From Dermacentor variabilis (taxonomy: Eukaryota; Arthropoda; Arachnida; Ixodida; Ixodidae), in contig NC_134568.1 of NCBI RefSeq assembly GCF_050947875.1, forward strand, positions 263,446,315 through 263,510,314: a DNA stretch of 64,000 bases. Direction: 5' to 3'. Position numbers and translations under genes: made by a program. Every line of letters begins with the position of its first letter. The first letter of the stretch is position 1. Below the pieces are notes generated by a model. The model saw nothing but the letters and a program-made list of their open reading frames with translations. It was not told the DNA's origin and searched no databases. Positions 19,890 to 31,593 of the stretch are shown piece by piece.

Positions 19890-22800
19890 ATTCCACTAGA
19901 TATGCTGTGGCAGCCAAGAACGCAAAACAGGCGAGCGTCGTATACATGCGTGGGTGCTTTACGTACGTTAAGCGTTCAGTGGTGAGAACAGCGTAATTAA
20001 TGAACGCCTTAAGCACGCGCGTAATTGTCAGCAACAGTTTTTCCGTCGTGCTTCTTGTGGTCCTTAAGTGGCCCATCGGTGAAAGGTGGCCGTTCTTGCA
20101 AAGGAGGTGCGACTATGCGCTGCGTTGTCCGGGCGCTCGGTTGTGTATCGTCGGAGCTGCTCTGCAGGAAACATGAGCTGCGCCTCTCGCGACCAACCGA
20201 CAGGCGCTTTCCCACGCGGCACTATAGCGCGCGGCTCGCGATGAGCCGCAGTGTGGAGGCGAAAGCTACTCGTCTCGGGGTTACAAAGTTACCCGGGCAG
20301 TGGCTAACCGATGGCGTCTGCTCGTCTCGCTCGAGTAACTGCGCCGCGCGATGCGGGCGCGAAAATAGGACCGAGTCGTGACTCTTCCCTTCATTCTGGT
20401 CGCCCAGCTCAGGCTCAGTTCCAAGAACTTTCGCGCGCGGCTGCCTGTGGGAGGCCCCCCTGTTCACCACTCGCAGTACATGCAGCTCGCCCCTGGCGCA
20501 CTCTGGGTCTCCTGCTGACTTGCCGCAGCTTTGTTTCGAGCCATGAAAGAGCAGCATGCAGGTCGTAGTGGAACAGTTCCAGCGCTCACCGCTGCTGAAT
20601 CACATTCTTGAGCGCAGGGCGAAACGCGCTGAAGGGTCCCTCTTCTTCTGAGTCGCGTACAGGGCTGCCCTCTGTAGACACAGGCTAAATGGTTGTTGCG
20701 TGCTCCAGGATTTGATTTTGCGCAATACGAGTGCACGTGGCATGCTTACGTAAAGTCGGCCGACGACAGCGCGCTAACAATGAACGTAGGCAAATAAACA
20801 AAGCCAGCTATGCAAATAGGACCGTGTGCTCGAACATAAAGCAGGCGCGCAGGAGAGGCGACGACGCGCGCTTGTCCTGCAAGCCAAGAGTGTAGGACCG
20901 AACGGAGGACAAGCCGGCTGCTTTCATTCGCGGCGTGGGAAGTGCGCGGCAGGTACGAGACCACTCTGAGGATGCACTTCCTAGTTGTAGTCCTCTTTTC
21001 GCGGTCGCGGGAGTCGCATTCAACGGATCATTTTTATGCGTCGCGTTCACTGAAAAGCCCGCGGACCGGTCTGAATGTCCTTGGCCTTATTATACTTCCT
21101 AAGGAACGCATAATATTGCAAAACGTGCACGGAAGTCTGTACGAGATCCATACACGGCGATCTTGGTCGACAGATAACGCATGGTTAAGGCAGAATCAGC
21201 CCTTCTTTCTCTTTAGGTGAAACCTTCTACGTTATGCTCGTCTGTGAACACGTATGCATTTGAGTTATATTGAAACACTGAAAAGCGCCATGTGTCGCCT
21301 ACCATCGTTGTACTACTAGAGTGTTTTATTTTTTGCTTAATTCGGGCTTCGATATATCCTCTTCTATGCATATATATGTTCGACATCCAGGTCCTCTTAT
21401 CTATTTCTGACGTAGGACTAAACGTCCACAGCATGAGTGCTCATGGAAAACAAAGCGTACTATAAAGAGGTCTTCAAAAACAAACAAACAAACAACCAAA
21501 CTAGAATGCATTTTATGCGATGCAGCCGAGGCAGAATCGTGCCCAGCGGTAACCTCTCGTCGATCGCAGAAGATGCTCCAACCCTATGCGTGCCGCATAG
21601 TCTTCCGTATCCCTCTTTACGCGTTAGCCTCGGAAGAGAGCGAGCGACATAGCTGGTGGATCTAACTTGCTTCGTGCTGCATTAATGCAGCAACAGTTAG
21701 GAATATTTGCTTGTCATTTTTTTTTTCGCTGCTGTGTAGCGGCAGGTGCGTTCGGCGCAAGTTGTTTGCGCAGCGAATAAACGCCCGCATCGCAAACGCG
21801 ACGGGTCGTCTGGCGACTCTGGCGGCAGCTGCATCGCTCCGCGTTTGGCTGGGGAACTTGGCAACGGCAGAGCGGCGCGGCGCCGGGTCGGCTCCGAGCG
21901 CGCGCCACGGCAAGGCCTTGGCGGCGGCTTCATGTCCTCGGCGCCTTATCTTGCGCGACGCCGTTAGCTGTGCGCTCATGGCAGCCCAGCCCGCGCACTT
22001 ACTCGACCCTTGATGCATCCCAACCCCGGCGTAACTCACGCGTCTTTGGCTTTTGCGACGCGCTGTAGTGGGTGCTGCCAAGATAAGCGGCAAGAAGAAG
22101 CGCGCTCCGGAGCAGGCCAGAGTTTTCTCGTCATCGTGGGCACCACCCGTGAGCGTCCGCGGCATGGACAGCTCACAGCTGCATGGACCGCCGCCATTGA
22201 GCATGCCCCTAGTTTAAACATTTTCGCTGTTTACAAACAGCGGCCACGCGCGACTTCCGGCCTGGCCCTCTTGAAGAACCCGCTAAATTTAGCGGCCGCG
22301 GAAGAGAATGCGAGAATGGCAGGCCGCAACACTCCAATGTAGGAAGCATCATCTGCAAGCACGCTTTCCCTACAGCTAAGCAGCGTATCCCTAACCAATT
22401 TTGGTGACAGATTCACAAGACATGCTGAGTATACATGAGTTGGAGGCATGAGCGGCGATTTTCAAATTTTAGTACACCGAGACAGACCGGACGTCTGTCT
22501 TCTTTATTATGGATATTATTATCTGCGTTCGAGGAGATGCTGGTGCCTGTAGACGGCACCAGCAACTATACTTTTCTCTCAACTGACAGACGTATACATT
22601 AGACGATTCAAAAATTTCAGACAAATAATAGAGAAAAGAATATCGTGGCTGCAGGTCTAAATTATAAGTGCACCCGCAGCAGCATAAATAGGCAAGAACA
22701 ATTGTTCCTGAGCAGTTCACAAAATATAAATGTTCGTGGGGAAGTGCAAATGACGTTCCTCGTTAGTGACGCATTCCGAACACAGTCAGTACGAACACAA

Positions 22801-23260
22801 CTGCCACGGGAACGCGCCAACAAAAGTAATAACGGAAACACGAATACGTGCGAATGCAGAAAAAAAAAAGAGAATTCATCCACAAGTACAACGTTTTCTT
22901 CTTGGCCCTATCTTTCCTGTTCTTGCTCTCTCTCTTGTCTCTCGCAACACACCAATAAATATGCTCTGTATAATCTGCAGAACAAAACCCTTATTTTCAG
23001 AAGAGTCGACTGCTCAACACATATACGCGGCCGGAACGTTTTGGGGGCCGCAGGAGCGAAGGGGTTCGATGCGTCGGAGGATCGCGGTGCTGCTTGCCGT
23101 GAGCGCGCGTCGTTTATAATGAGTGCACTGCGGCAGGAATGCAACCAGGGCTATAGTTGGAGAGGATCCATAATTAGGCACATGTCACAGCGGCAAAAAT
23201 GGGGCGTGAAAAGAAGACCGACAGGTGGCCTTCTGTCAACATTATTTTCGTCCTTTGTGT
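19890..23260. other. Unassigned sequence, several CpG-rich islands
   Basis: CpG-rich parts lie at about 20100-20600 and 21720-22330. They carry mutually overlapping open frames (for example 21662-22204 minus, 180 codons; 22645-23379 plus, 244 codons) with no recognised domain. The 244-codon frame is low in structure, rich in Ser/Thr/Arg and not recognised. No repeat family was identified. Confidence 0.3.
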
Positions 23261-23268
23261 CTAGCGGT

Positions 23269-23810
23269 GTTATCTGTCCCTATAAGCTTACAACAACCCT
23301 GGATTGCGCGTACTGTCCTTTAATCAGCACATTCTTTAAAAAAAAACATTACAACAAAAGTATTAACGCATTGTTGTAGCTCCGTATTGCCTTGCTTGTT
23401 TTTGCCACTATTCGCAAAGCATGCGGGGTGCATGCGGTGCACGGTATTCTTTCGATGCATGCGCTGTATTTCAAACAAATTCAATTTGCACAAACGCTTG
23501 TTGCGTTATGTTTGAATTGTGGTGGCGCTCCAGCAAGCAAGTTATCTGTCCCTAAGCTTGCAACAACCCTGGATTTCGCGTGCTGTCCTTTAATCAACGC
23601 ATTCTTTAAAAAAAAAAAAAGAAAACATTCCATCAAAAGTATTAACGCGTTGTCGTAGCTCCGTATTACTTTGCTTGTTTTTGCCACTATTCGCAAAGCA
23701 TGCGGGGTGCATGCGGTGCAGGGTACTTTTGATGCATGCGCTGTATTTCAAACAAATTAAATTTGCACAAATGCTTATTGCGTTATGTTTAAAGCAAGAC
23801 TGGGTCTGTA
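23269..23810. repeat. Tandem duplication, period about 272 bp
   Basis: Two adjacent units begin GTTATCTGTCCCT at 23269 and 23541. Both contain CAACAACCCTGGATT, TGTCCTTTAATCA, CTTTGCTTGTTTTTGCC-like and GCATGCGGGGTGCATGCGGTGCA blocks in the same order. They differ by point changes and A-tract length, so the duplication is not very recent. No coding function was seen. Confidence 0.8.
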
Positions 23811-23889
23811 AATGCTTGGCGTGTTGCGGTACATCAACGCAGATGTTGGGCGACAATCTCTTAACATTTGTTATCACAGACGAGTAAGC

Positions 23890-24920
23890 CAACACATGGC
23901 TCCATTGCGGCAATGTCAACAAGTAGACTCCAGAACAACAACAAGCAAACAAGCAGAACAATCACCAGAAGGGAATGAATGAATCTCTCACCCCTACTAA
24001 AGATTGTTTCACTTCTCAGTCATGCCTAGACGGTCTGAAATAAGAGATCTTAGATTGATGTTATATTTTGCACTCGCACCTTGGCTACCCTCGCTTTCTA
24101 GCGAAATCGCAAACTTTTGTTGGAATATACGCTGGTGTATACACGCGCGTAACGAGCGCTAACACAAGCTATAAATGCTTTCGATAATGGGCGCGACTCG
24201 CTGCCATAGATCTTGCAGGTATGCGAAGGTGTAGTACTTTGGCTGTCTTCAGGAAGCCAGCCTCCCCGAATTTGTAGAATGCTAAATATAATAAACTGTC
24301 AGAGGGCTATATTCGGCCCACTTAGCATATTTGCCTTAATATGCACCGCGACACTAGAAATAACCAGCGTCATACGTATAGCAGGAGAGACAGTAAAACG
24401 TTTTTGTAGAGGCCATCGGTCCAGAGATAATAGACAGGGTGATGCAAGAGCGAATTATAGGAGCATGGACGCCAGTCCCCTATTTACGCCCCATCCTAGC
24501 GGGTTGGTGCATTGGTGGCGTGAACCTGGTCTGGAAGAGTTCGCGATCCGACGGCTGGTCCCATAGTACTGGCCAGCGGAGTCTTGACAGAGAGGCTCCT
24601 CGTACGTGGACACGCCGCTGCGGTGGGCTCCTGCGTGAGCACAAGCGAGCAGGTGTAAAGTAGCACGTGCGCGCCGTAGGGTGCTCCCATGTAAGGACGT
24701 ACCAAAAAAAAAAAAAACGCACATAGCGAAAATGTCTCGGCGCAACGGTTGGTGCAGGTGCACGTGATGCGATCTTTCCGATATAACGCACTTTAGAGGT
24801 CGGCGCCACATCCGGCCTTGCTCCGTCCATCGACGCAACTGGCGGTATAGAAGCTGCCTGACACGCTGCGAGGCGGAAACTCTGAATGCGCATAGCTTTC
24901 GTCATTATGCATAGCTTTCG
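23890..24920. other. Unassigned sequence
   Basis: Unique-looking sequence with short frames on both strands. A phrase CATAGCTTTCGTCAT is duplicated at 24892 and 24911, next to the (AT)n tract. No gene was recognised. Confidence 0.3.

Positions 24921-24922
<2 letters not shown>

Positions 24923-24974
<52 letters not shown>
24923..24974. repeat. (AT)n microsatellite
   Basis: About 26 AT dinucleotides, followed by GGAGAGAGAGAGAGA. Confidence 0.97.
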
Positions 24975-24976
<2 letters not shown>

Positions 24977-25253
24977 AGAGAGAGAGAGATACGCAAAGTA
25001 AGAGCGCCTGATGAGGTTTGTGTGTCACTGATTCGAAATCATGTAATGTGATAGTACTAGTTGCCTCCGCTACTACACCTTCTCGACAACCTGAACTGTG
25101 CACGTGGTAAGGTGCCACATTTACGAGCGCTTATTCATTCCTCCTCGCAATGGTTAATAGCGCCGCATGCCATTTTGGTGGGTGTGACGAAACTACAGAG
25201 ATGCCAGTGTGCATCTCTCGGCGGTCAACAATGTGTCTGCGTTTTAATTTCAG

Positions 25254-25329
25254 CTGCCTAGACGAGAACTCTATTGTGAGCAAGGCCACCAACGCGCTAA
25301 TGCGCTGCTTGAAGGCGCTCGGAATATAG
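25254..25329 (+). CDS. Possible terminal coding exon (24 codons), gene unknown
   Basis: A plausible 3' splice acceptor (TGCGTTTTAATTTCAG) ends at 25253. In the frame starting at the second base the sequence reads CLDENSIVSKATNALMRCLKALGI and then TAG at 25327-25329. The composition is protein-like, with amphipathic spacing and two cysteines, unlike the other short frames in the area. The family was not recognised, and no upstream exon or nearby poly(A) signal was found. It may be chance. Confidence 0.2.
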
Positions 25330-26555
25330 CGCAGTGGTTAGCGCACAATTGCACATTGCCGCAGTGGCAAAGCTTCAATCATCGCCGGTGGCGGTGGTGC
25401 GCGATGCTTTCTTCCTTTGCTGTATGGCGAGGGTGGTACGGAAAGTGAGGATGTGATGTGGGCAAGGTGACGTGGCGATGACGGCGCTACGATGGCTGTG
25501 GCATAGCGTCGACGACGGCTTAACGGAAGTGGCGGACAGGCGGACGGGCAGAGCAAACCCAGTTTCAAGTTCACCCTTTACTGCTCTCGCAGTAAAATAA
25601 TGTAGTATAGAACATTTCCAAAGTTGAGCGAGGACATACAACAGTTTACTGTTGCTTTGTTAAAGCTGCCTTAAAGCTCAAGGTGCTCTTTAGAAGTACT
25701 AATCGTCAAACTACCCGGACGCACATCTATTTCTCTATTTTTCATTCTGGCATGAACTCCACCCTCTTGCACCTTTGCATAATGCGCTCTCGTCAGTCAT
25801 AAAGAGCCGCCGTCCATACGAAATTAATTACACTGCGATAAATAGAGAACAAGCAATAAAAAAAAAGAAAATCTGCAACTGCATTCGTGCGTCAGGTGCG
25901 TTAATCTCTGCTTGGGTGGTATGATTGAAAGGTAATTTTTATTACAAAATTGAAACGTACTTTGAAAATAAGTCTGCTATGTGGTTGAGACGATAGCTAT
26001 ATTCCCAGCACGCCTTTCAGCTGCTCTGTTTGTTTTGTTTTTCCGTTTTCATTGGGAAAATGCAGAGAGACACAGCATAGAGACATATAGACAGTGGTTA
26101 GAAAGTGTAGCCTGAGAGAAGAAAAAAAGAAGCGAAGGGCTGACTGGAAGTTAGGTTGTTTATCCGGAACCACTAGCACAGGGATGAGACAACCCGTGGC
26201 GGAGATGATGAAGTGAGCCTCGACTACTCGATTGTATTGGAAAAGAACATGCGCAAAGAACATCCAAGGCCCATTCGAAGCCGTTTGTAGGGACACGTAA
26301 GCGGAGGCACGGCCGCTATAGATTGCATACCAGAAAAGTCAGTAAACACATTTATCAGCTTCTAAACATCCCGGCTGCCGCTTGCGTGTTCTCTTGAATG
26401 TTCGGTTTTGATGTGTTCACGAGGTTAACGCCGCAGCACTGTGCCATGATGGCAGAAGGAGAGGGATGAGCGATTCCACCTTTATTTCATGAGGGCGCGT
26501 GGCGTACGCGCCGCCCTTTTGGAACAAGCGACTCAATGACTTCGTGCGGTCATCC
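25330..26555. other. Unassigned sequence
   Basis: No gene recognised. Around 25322-25345 a TAGCGCAGTGGTTAGCG word resembles a tRNA/SINE A-box, but no B-box or SINE body follows. Confidence 0.3.
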
Positions 26556-26563
26556 GCTGAGAA

Positions 26564-26805
26564 TAATAATAATAATATTTGGGGTTTTACGTGCCAATAC
26601 CACTTTCTGATTATGAGGCACGCCGTAGTGGAGGACTCCGGAAATTTTGACCACCTGAGGTTCTTTAACGTGCACCTAAATCTAAGCACACGGGTGTTTT
26701 CGCATTTCGCCCCCATCGGAATGCGGCCGCCGTGGCCGGGATTCGATCCCGCGACCTCGTGCTCAGCAGCCGAACACCATAGCCACTGAGCAACCACGGC
26801 GGGTA
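26564..26805 (-). mobile_element. tRNA-derived SINE (Ruka-like), copy 3
   Basis: This is a full-length copy. On the minus strand the head has an A-box-like TTGCTCAGTGGCTATGG and a B-box-like GGGATCGAATCC. It is followed by ATTCCGATGGGGGCGAAA, ACACCCGTGTGCTTAG, AAGAACCTCAGGTGG and GCGTGCCTCATAATCA, then an (ATT)n tail. A 10-bp target duplication, CCGCTGAGAA, flanks it at 26554-26563 and 26806-26815. It is close to the copy at 28991. Confidence 0.92.
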
Positions 26806-26969
26806 CCGCTGAGAACGAAAGTGGCCGGAAGAAACGGCGTTCAAAGTGCAGCCCCTTCTCGCGTCCTTGCCTCCCATCGCGTACGCCGCCTCGCTGCATT
26901 CTACAATGCCTGCGTACCTCACGAACCTTTGATCAAGCGCAAGAAATCAGGAACAGGAAAACGATGCGG

Positions 26970-27130
26970 ACAGACAGACAGACAAAGAACTTTAATAACA
27001 AGGTCCTGAGAAGCTTTGCCCTAGGGCAGAGCTGCGGGCCGCTCCCACGTGGGGACGGGTAGGCCGAGCCAAGTTTGACGTGCATACTCTGAGCTCCGGA
27101 TGGCAGAGCTCCATTCTTGTTACTAAGCTT
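26970..27130 (-). mobile_element. Dispersed retroposon 3' end (family not named)
   Basis: On the minus strand the sequence runs CCCACGTGGGAGCGGCC, then CTTCTCAGGACC, then ATTAAAGTTCTTTGTCTG followed by a (TGTC)n tail. This shape, a conserved 3' end passing into a short tandem repeat, is typical of tick retroposons. No coding part remains and no second copy lies in this window, so the call is tentative. Confidence 0.35.
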
Positions 27131-27199
27131 CGTCCCAGCTGCCCGAGCAGTGTTGTATGTAAAATATAGAGTACAAGTTTCTGAACTTCTGAACGGCAA

Positions 27200-28128
27200 G
27201 CGTATATAAGGTCTTTAACGATGTCTTAAAACCAGTGAGCATAATAGAAAATATTTCTTGAACCCTTGGTGAGATCATGTGCCATTGCGAATGTGCGAAC
27301 GCCCCACTTGCAGCTCATTGCTCACATTCACATGACGTGTCATTTGATTGCCCTGAAACGTGGGCGTTATCCGAACAAACTTTTTTGAAGCTTCTTTCTT
27401 TTTAATCCTCCTTTCTCACAGGTGCACGCCTGCGCTAGCGCGTCAATGGGGTATCGGTTTTCATCAGCAACGTTGACAGTCAGGCGATAGCAAATGCGGG
27501 GAACAAGAAAAAAGAAATTCAGTTCAGCTCCCTTTGAGCTCTAGTTGCTCTGCTTTGCTGATGTGCTGCGTAGACGGAGAGGTCGTCTTTCATTATGGCG
27601 GGGGACAATCGCCTAGCATGTACTGGGCACCAAATGAGTTGGAGCTAGCTGTTCGGAAGCGAAAAAGAAAATATAAATTAAGAAAGAAATGGATGTTGTC
27701 ACGTAGGCTCAAGGAACGCTAGCAAATTGGAAACTCAGTGCCCTTGGTAACACATAGTATAGTTGACTAAGTTCGAGCTTTTGTGAGCTTTGTTAGATCT
27801 TGGGTAAAGCCATTGATTGAGTTGCCTCGTGCCATAGCAATTTGTTTGCTACGGCGGTTAATCAGCAGTTACCTGTATGTCGCCGTCGAAACATGTGCCT
27901 TCTGTGGAATGAAAGTAGTTTGTGATAGTGTATCTGCGTATGCTGGCGATGGTTGGCAGGGTGTTGGTCATGTTATGCGTGGTATATATTGTATGTTTTC
28001 TTTCAATAAAGTCCAGTTGTTAGTCGCCGCCAAATTGTGTCCCGGTCTATTCCTTTTATCCGCGTCTGTCGGGCTGCAGATACTATGACGCAAACCTAAT
28101 GTTGTACGCTAACATTACGAAAGCTATA

Positions 28129-28130
<2 letters not shown>
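27200..28130. other. Unassigned sequence; one AATAAA signal
   Basis: No protein domain was found. AATAAA occurs at 28005-28010 on the plus strand in TTTCAATAAAGTCCAG, preceded by about 250 bp of T/G-rich sequence. It could be the 3' end of a transcript or of an old retroelement. Confidence 0.3.

Positions 28131-28131
<1 letters not shown>

Positions 28132-28200
<69 letters not shown>
28132..28200. repeat. (AT)n microsatellite
   Basis: About 34 AT dinucleotides abut the retroposon fragment that follows. Confidence 0.97.
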
Positions 28201-28204
<4 letters not shown>

Positions 28205-28260
28205 ACAGGGAGGTTAACCGGAAGATGGACATCCAGTTTGCTATCCTGCACTGGGAGGGG
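28201..28260 (-). mobile_element. Retroposon 3'-end fragment (family B)
   Basis: AAAGACAGGGAGGTTAACC...GTTTGCTATCCTGCACTGGGAGGGG matches, in the opposite orientation, the segment at 40738-40800 (CCCTCCCCCGGTACAGGGTAGCC...GGTTAACCTCCCTGTCTTT). Its 3' end joins the (AT)n tract directly, which suggests the microsatellite grew from the insert's tail. Confidence 0.6.
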
Positions 28261-28990
28261 AGACAGAAAGATCTTTAAAAAATGCACACACATGAAAAGA
28301 GTGGGAGAGGGGAAATTAGATTAATAATTTAAACGTATCTGAACCTCACACATGCACAGTGAAGAAGCAAGCTAGCAATTGTTTCCTTAAAAAACACCGC
28401 GCCCACCCGTGTGAAAAAAATAAAGAAGTATTGAAAGAAAAGAAAAGAAGAAGCAGAAAAAAAAGGAGGAGAGGAAGGCTCACCACAGCCCGTCACATCA
28501 CACACAGGGTATGAGCACTGCAGAAGAGAATCGAGTCTCATAGCTGACATGAATTATACGAGGTGCTGCCCGAAATTTCCGGGAATTCGAAAAGCGTGAG
28601 CAAACTGAGTGTGGTACACACTTCCGCCGCTAAATATTGCAAGCAGCATGCCTTCAGGATCAGTGTGCTGAACGACTTGCATCTAAGAAGTATTGTTTTG
28701 CAAAGTGTTGTTTTACCGCGCACTGTTTCACTGATTTGGCGCATCCCTTAGCAACAAATATATGACATACTTCAAGGAACAAAGGAACTTGGCAAAACTG
28801 CGGCATATTCTCATCGTATGCTAGAGGAAGCTTTTGGAGTCGACATCATGAGCCAACGTACGACGTTTTTATGACATAAACGCTTCAAATAAGGTCGAAT
28901 GTGTGTTGACGACGATGAACATTATGGACGCCCGTCAACGAGCACAACCCCGGAAACGATAGCGGAAGTTCTTAAGACTATCCTTGGAAA

Positions 28991-29227
28991 AACCCGCCGT
29001 GGTTGCTCAGTGGCTATGGTGTTGGGCTGCTGAGCACGAGGTCGCGGGATCAAATCCCGGCCACGGCGGCCGCATTCCGATGGGGGCGAAATCCGAAAAC
29101 ACCCGTGTACTTAGATTTAGGTGCACGTTAAAGAACCCCAGGTGGTCGAAATTTCCGGAGTCCTCCTCTACGGCGTGCCTCATAATCAGGAAGCGGTTTT
29201 GGCTCATAAAACCCAATAATTTTTTTT
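28991..29227 (+). mobile_element. tRNA-derived SINE (Ruka-like), copy 4, inside mariner
   Basis: This is the best-preserved copy: head CCCGCCGTGGTTGCTCAGTGG, B-box GGGATCAAATCC, GATGGGGGCGAAATCC, ACACCCGTGTACTTAG, AAGAACCCCAGGTGG, GCGTGCCTCATAATCA and a short T-rich tail. A perfect 12-bp duplication, TATCCTTGGAAA, lies at 28979-28990 and 29228-29239. It therefore inserted into the mariner transposase sequence after that element was in place. Confidence 0.95.
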
Positions 29228-29295
29228 TATCCTTGGAAATCGCAGGCTCTGCGACATTGTAAGGCAATCGTACTGCATAGCTAGTTCAGTGAATA

Positions 29296-29676
29296 TTGTC
29301 GGATATTTTGAACATGAGGAGCGTTTCTGCAAAATTTGTGCCAAGACTGCTCAGTGACGAACAGAAGGTGCACCTTCATCACGGCAACGCACCGACTCAC
29401 ACATTACTCGTCGTTCGACAGTTCTTGAGTTCCAAACAACTCGCAGTAATTCCGCACCCATGCTATTCACCCTACCTCGCCCCTTGGGACATTTTCTTGT
29501 TCCCAAAGTTGAAGTTGAGGCTGAAAGGGCGTCATTTTCACGCTGTCGAAGAGATTCAGTCGGTATCGCAGGCGGTCCTCAACACACTGTCGCTTGGAGA
29601 GTTCCGCGAATGCATGGAATCGTGGCAGAACCACTGGGATCGGTGTATGCAGGCTCAAGGCGACTGGTTTGAATGA
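29296..29676 (+). pseudogene. mariner transposase C-terminal fragment
   Basis: The 126-codon frame shows NMRSVSAKFVPRLLSDEQK joined directly to HLHHGNAPTHT, then SPYLAPWDIFLFPKLK. This is the mariner catalytic core with a deletion. The segment between VPRLL.DEQK and LHH.NAP.HT, which in intact mariners carries the first catalytic Asp (GDETW), is missing. The second Asp, in LHHDNAP, is Gly. The Asp of the third block (PWDIF) remains. It ends in a normal-looking C terminus, GDWFE, before the stop. It is enzymatically dead, and the first Met is arbitrary. Confidence 0.85.
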
Positions 29677-29761
29677 GACAGGGCTGATTAGGCGTTATGG
29701 TGAACACAGCTTTTTTTTTTTTTACGACTGCATTCCCGGAACTTTTGGGTAGCACCTCGCA

Positions 29762-31210
29762 GTAGAGTTTTGTGAGCCTTATGTCAAGCTGAAATTTGAC
29801 CTCTCGAAAAAAAAAGAAGAAAACAAATTACTGAACGCAGCTAGAGAAAATCAAGCTGCTGAGCTTGCTCAGCACTACAGAGACAAGTGTTGAAAGTTGG
29901 GCTTTCTCAAAGCAAGTGTTCGAGTCTTTCAATGTATAGCGTCTACTAACGGCACGAAGGGCCCGCGGCGCACGTCCTTGCCGTTGAAGGCGACGGGCTT
30001 CATTAACGCACTCGACGCTTAAACTGAGCAAAAGAAGGATGCTGCGCGGCGGGTTAAAATGCGGCCACAGATCGGAGGAGGGCACGACCCCTTGGCGACA
30101 CGTTCATCCGGGTGTGAGCGTTGTCTACAAAAGCTACACCGAAAGACAAAGAACACGCAGACAGATGATGTGTGTGTGTCCTTGGTAGATAATTCCCGAG
30201 ATCTGGTAACCATATACCAACGTGTGATGATTGTTTGATTGATTGGATATCTTTGGAAATCTCGGCAATTTTCGTCATTGGCTTTTTCTCAACATTCGGT
30301 ACTTTGATTGTTACTGATTGCTTTGACAAAGTTTGAGATATAAAAATTTAAAAAGAGAACAGGGAGCTAAAGATAGTCTTGGATTCTTACGGAAGTTACT
30401 TCAAGACGGGCATACTTCACGTTATTAGTGAGAACAAACCGACAGTGCGAATTTAGGTATAGCATTTTATCCAGGCAATCGGTTTGCTGTTTCTCGTAAC
30501 AACACCATGTTTAAGAGCTTATTTGTGACAGACGGTGTAGAATGATTTTTGCGTAATGAATGACTATAGCTTCAGTTTGGCGCCAATCAAGAAGTGACTG
30601 ACTTGTTGGAGCAGTGAAAGAACGTTAGTATAGGCTAAGAACTGCATGATGTGTTTGTCAACGATGTGCTCCATTGGTTTGCGTCAGGATGATGTCAACG
30701 AGATCGGCATCTAGTTCGAATTGATTTGTTTGTTACCTGGTGGGATGCTTGTTTATCGAAAAACAATTGGCTAGTGCAATGAAGACGTTCTCAAAACGGG
30801 GCGCGAGTGCGGCTACTTCAAGTTGCCGTCAGCGCCTGTCTTTTGTTGATGGGCATTTTTTGGCTTGCTCAGGGCAAGACCGCATTTTTTGCTTTCTACA
30901 GCTGTAACTTACCACCTCAGGCCTAACGTCCTAGCTTATTTTCCCTCTTTAGTGTTCCTTTAATATATTGCTTTAGCCACGCCATATCACCGTGCGGAAA
31001 ATTACCTAGCCGTACATGGTAAATATTTTCGCTTGGCTGATATGGAAACTACTCAGAACAAGAATTCTCTAGCGTGGGTCAGTCTTCAATTTCTCAAAAT
31101 GGTGAGAGAAGCAAGCTAAGAGGAACGAAGAAACTAGATGAGCTGAACTGTGGCCGATTAGTGGGTCATCAGTAAACCGCAGAGGCGAAAGTTACCGCCA
31201 GCCTACTATG
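29762..31210. other. Unassigned sequence
   Basis: Unique sequence upstream of the LTR element. A short GC-rich frame near 29940-30085 (minus, ARRLQRQGRAPRALRA) is not recognised. No repeat family found. Confidence 0.3.
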
Positions 31211-31388
31211 CCTGGTGTTTGGGATCGGACTGCTGGTACGATCTGTTGGGAACTCGGCGCTGACGCCCGTGGTTGTACCTGGGTCGCAAGCCCCAAGGGT
31301 AGCGTTGGCCTGGCGGCCTGGGGTACAACTGGAAGCATCCGAAGGTCCCGGCAAAGCATGAGTCGACTGGTAACAACGAAACAACTTG

Positions 31389-31394
31389 TTTATT
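31389..31394 (-). terminator. Poly(A) signal in 3' LTR
   Basis: AATAAA on the minus strand lies about 110 nt downstream of the TATA box of the same LTR. This is the normal place for the polyadenylation signal in the R region. The copy in the 5' LTR is at 37647-37652. Confidence 0.6.
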
Positions 31395-31504
31395 TTAACA
31401 TCGCAAAGAGTTGGCGGTCAGGTTTGACCGAAGTAGAGAGACGGGAGAGCACTTCACTCAACAGAAGAAATCGGAGCCCTCTTTTTGGCGTCCGGGGGCA
31501 GCTG

Positions 31505-31512
31505 TTTTTATA
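31505..31512 (-). promoter_or_regulatory. TATA box in 3' LTR
   Basis: TATAAAAA on the minus strand (GAGAGTATAAAAACAGC context) lies downstream of the U3 repeat arrays. The equivalent box in the 5' LTR (37763-37770) would drive the element's RNA. Confidence 0.6.
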
Positions 31513-31593
31513 CTCTCGCAGTTGAGGGCAAGAAGGAACCCCTCAAAAGACGAGCACGTGAATGTACAATGGGCTAATGGTGACGCACACTGT

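Larger units (their letters stand above)
28559..29759 (+). mobile_element. mariner element, internally deleted, with a nested SINE
   Basis: The terminal inverted repeats are about 28 bp: left CGAGGTGCTGCCCGAAA..TTCCGGGAAT from 28559, and its complement with a few changes ending at 29759. The left flank is TA as expected for mariner; the right flank is CA, a likely decayed TA. Transposase traces start near 28850 (helix-turn-helix end with HKRFK*GRM, then DDDEHYGRPSTSTTPETIAEV) and resume after the SINE. The body is only about 960 bp without the SINE, against roughly 1.3 kb for an intact mariner. It carries stops and an internal deletion, so it is inactive. Confidence 0.85.

Noticed and set aside
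24793..25118. Ile-Tyr repeat frames next to (AT)n tracts
   Set aside because: Translation of the dinucleotide microsatellite. The same holds at 3602-3994 and 28096-28293.
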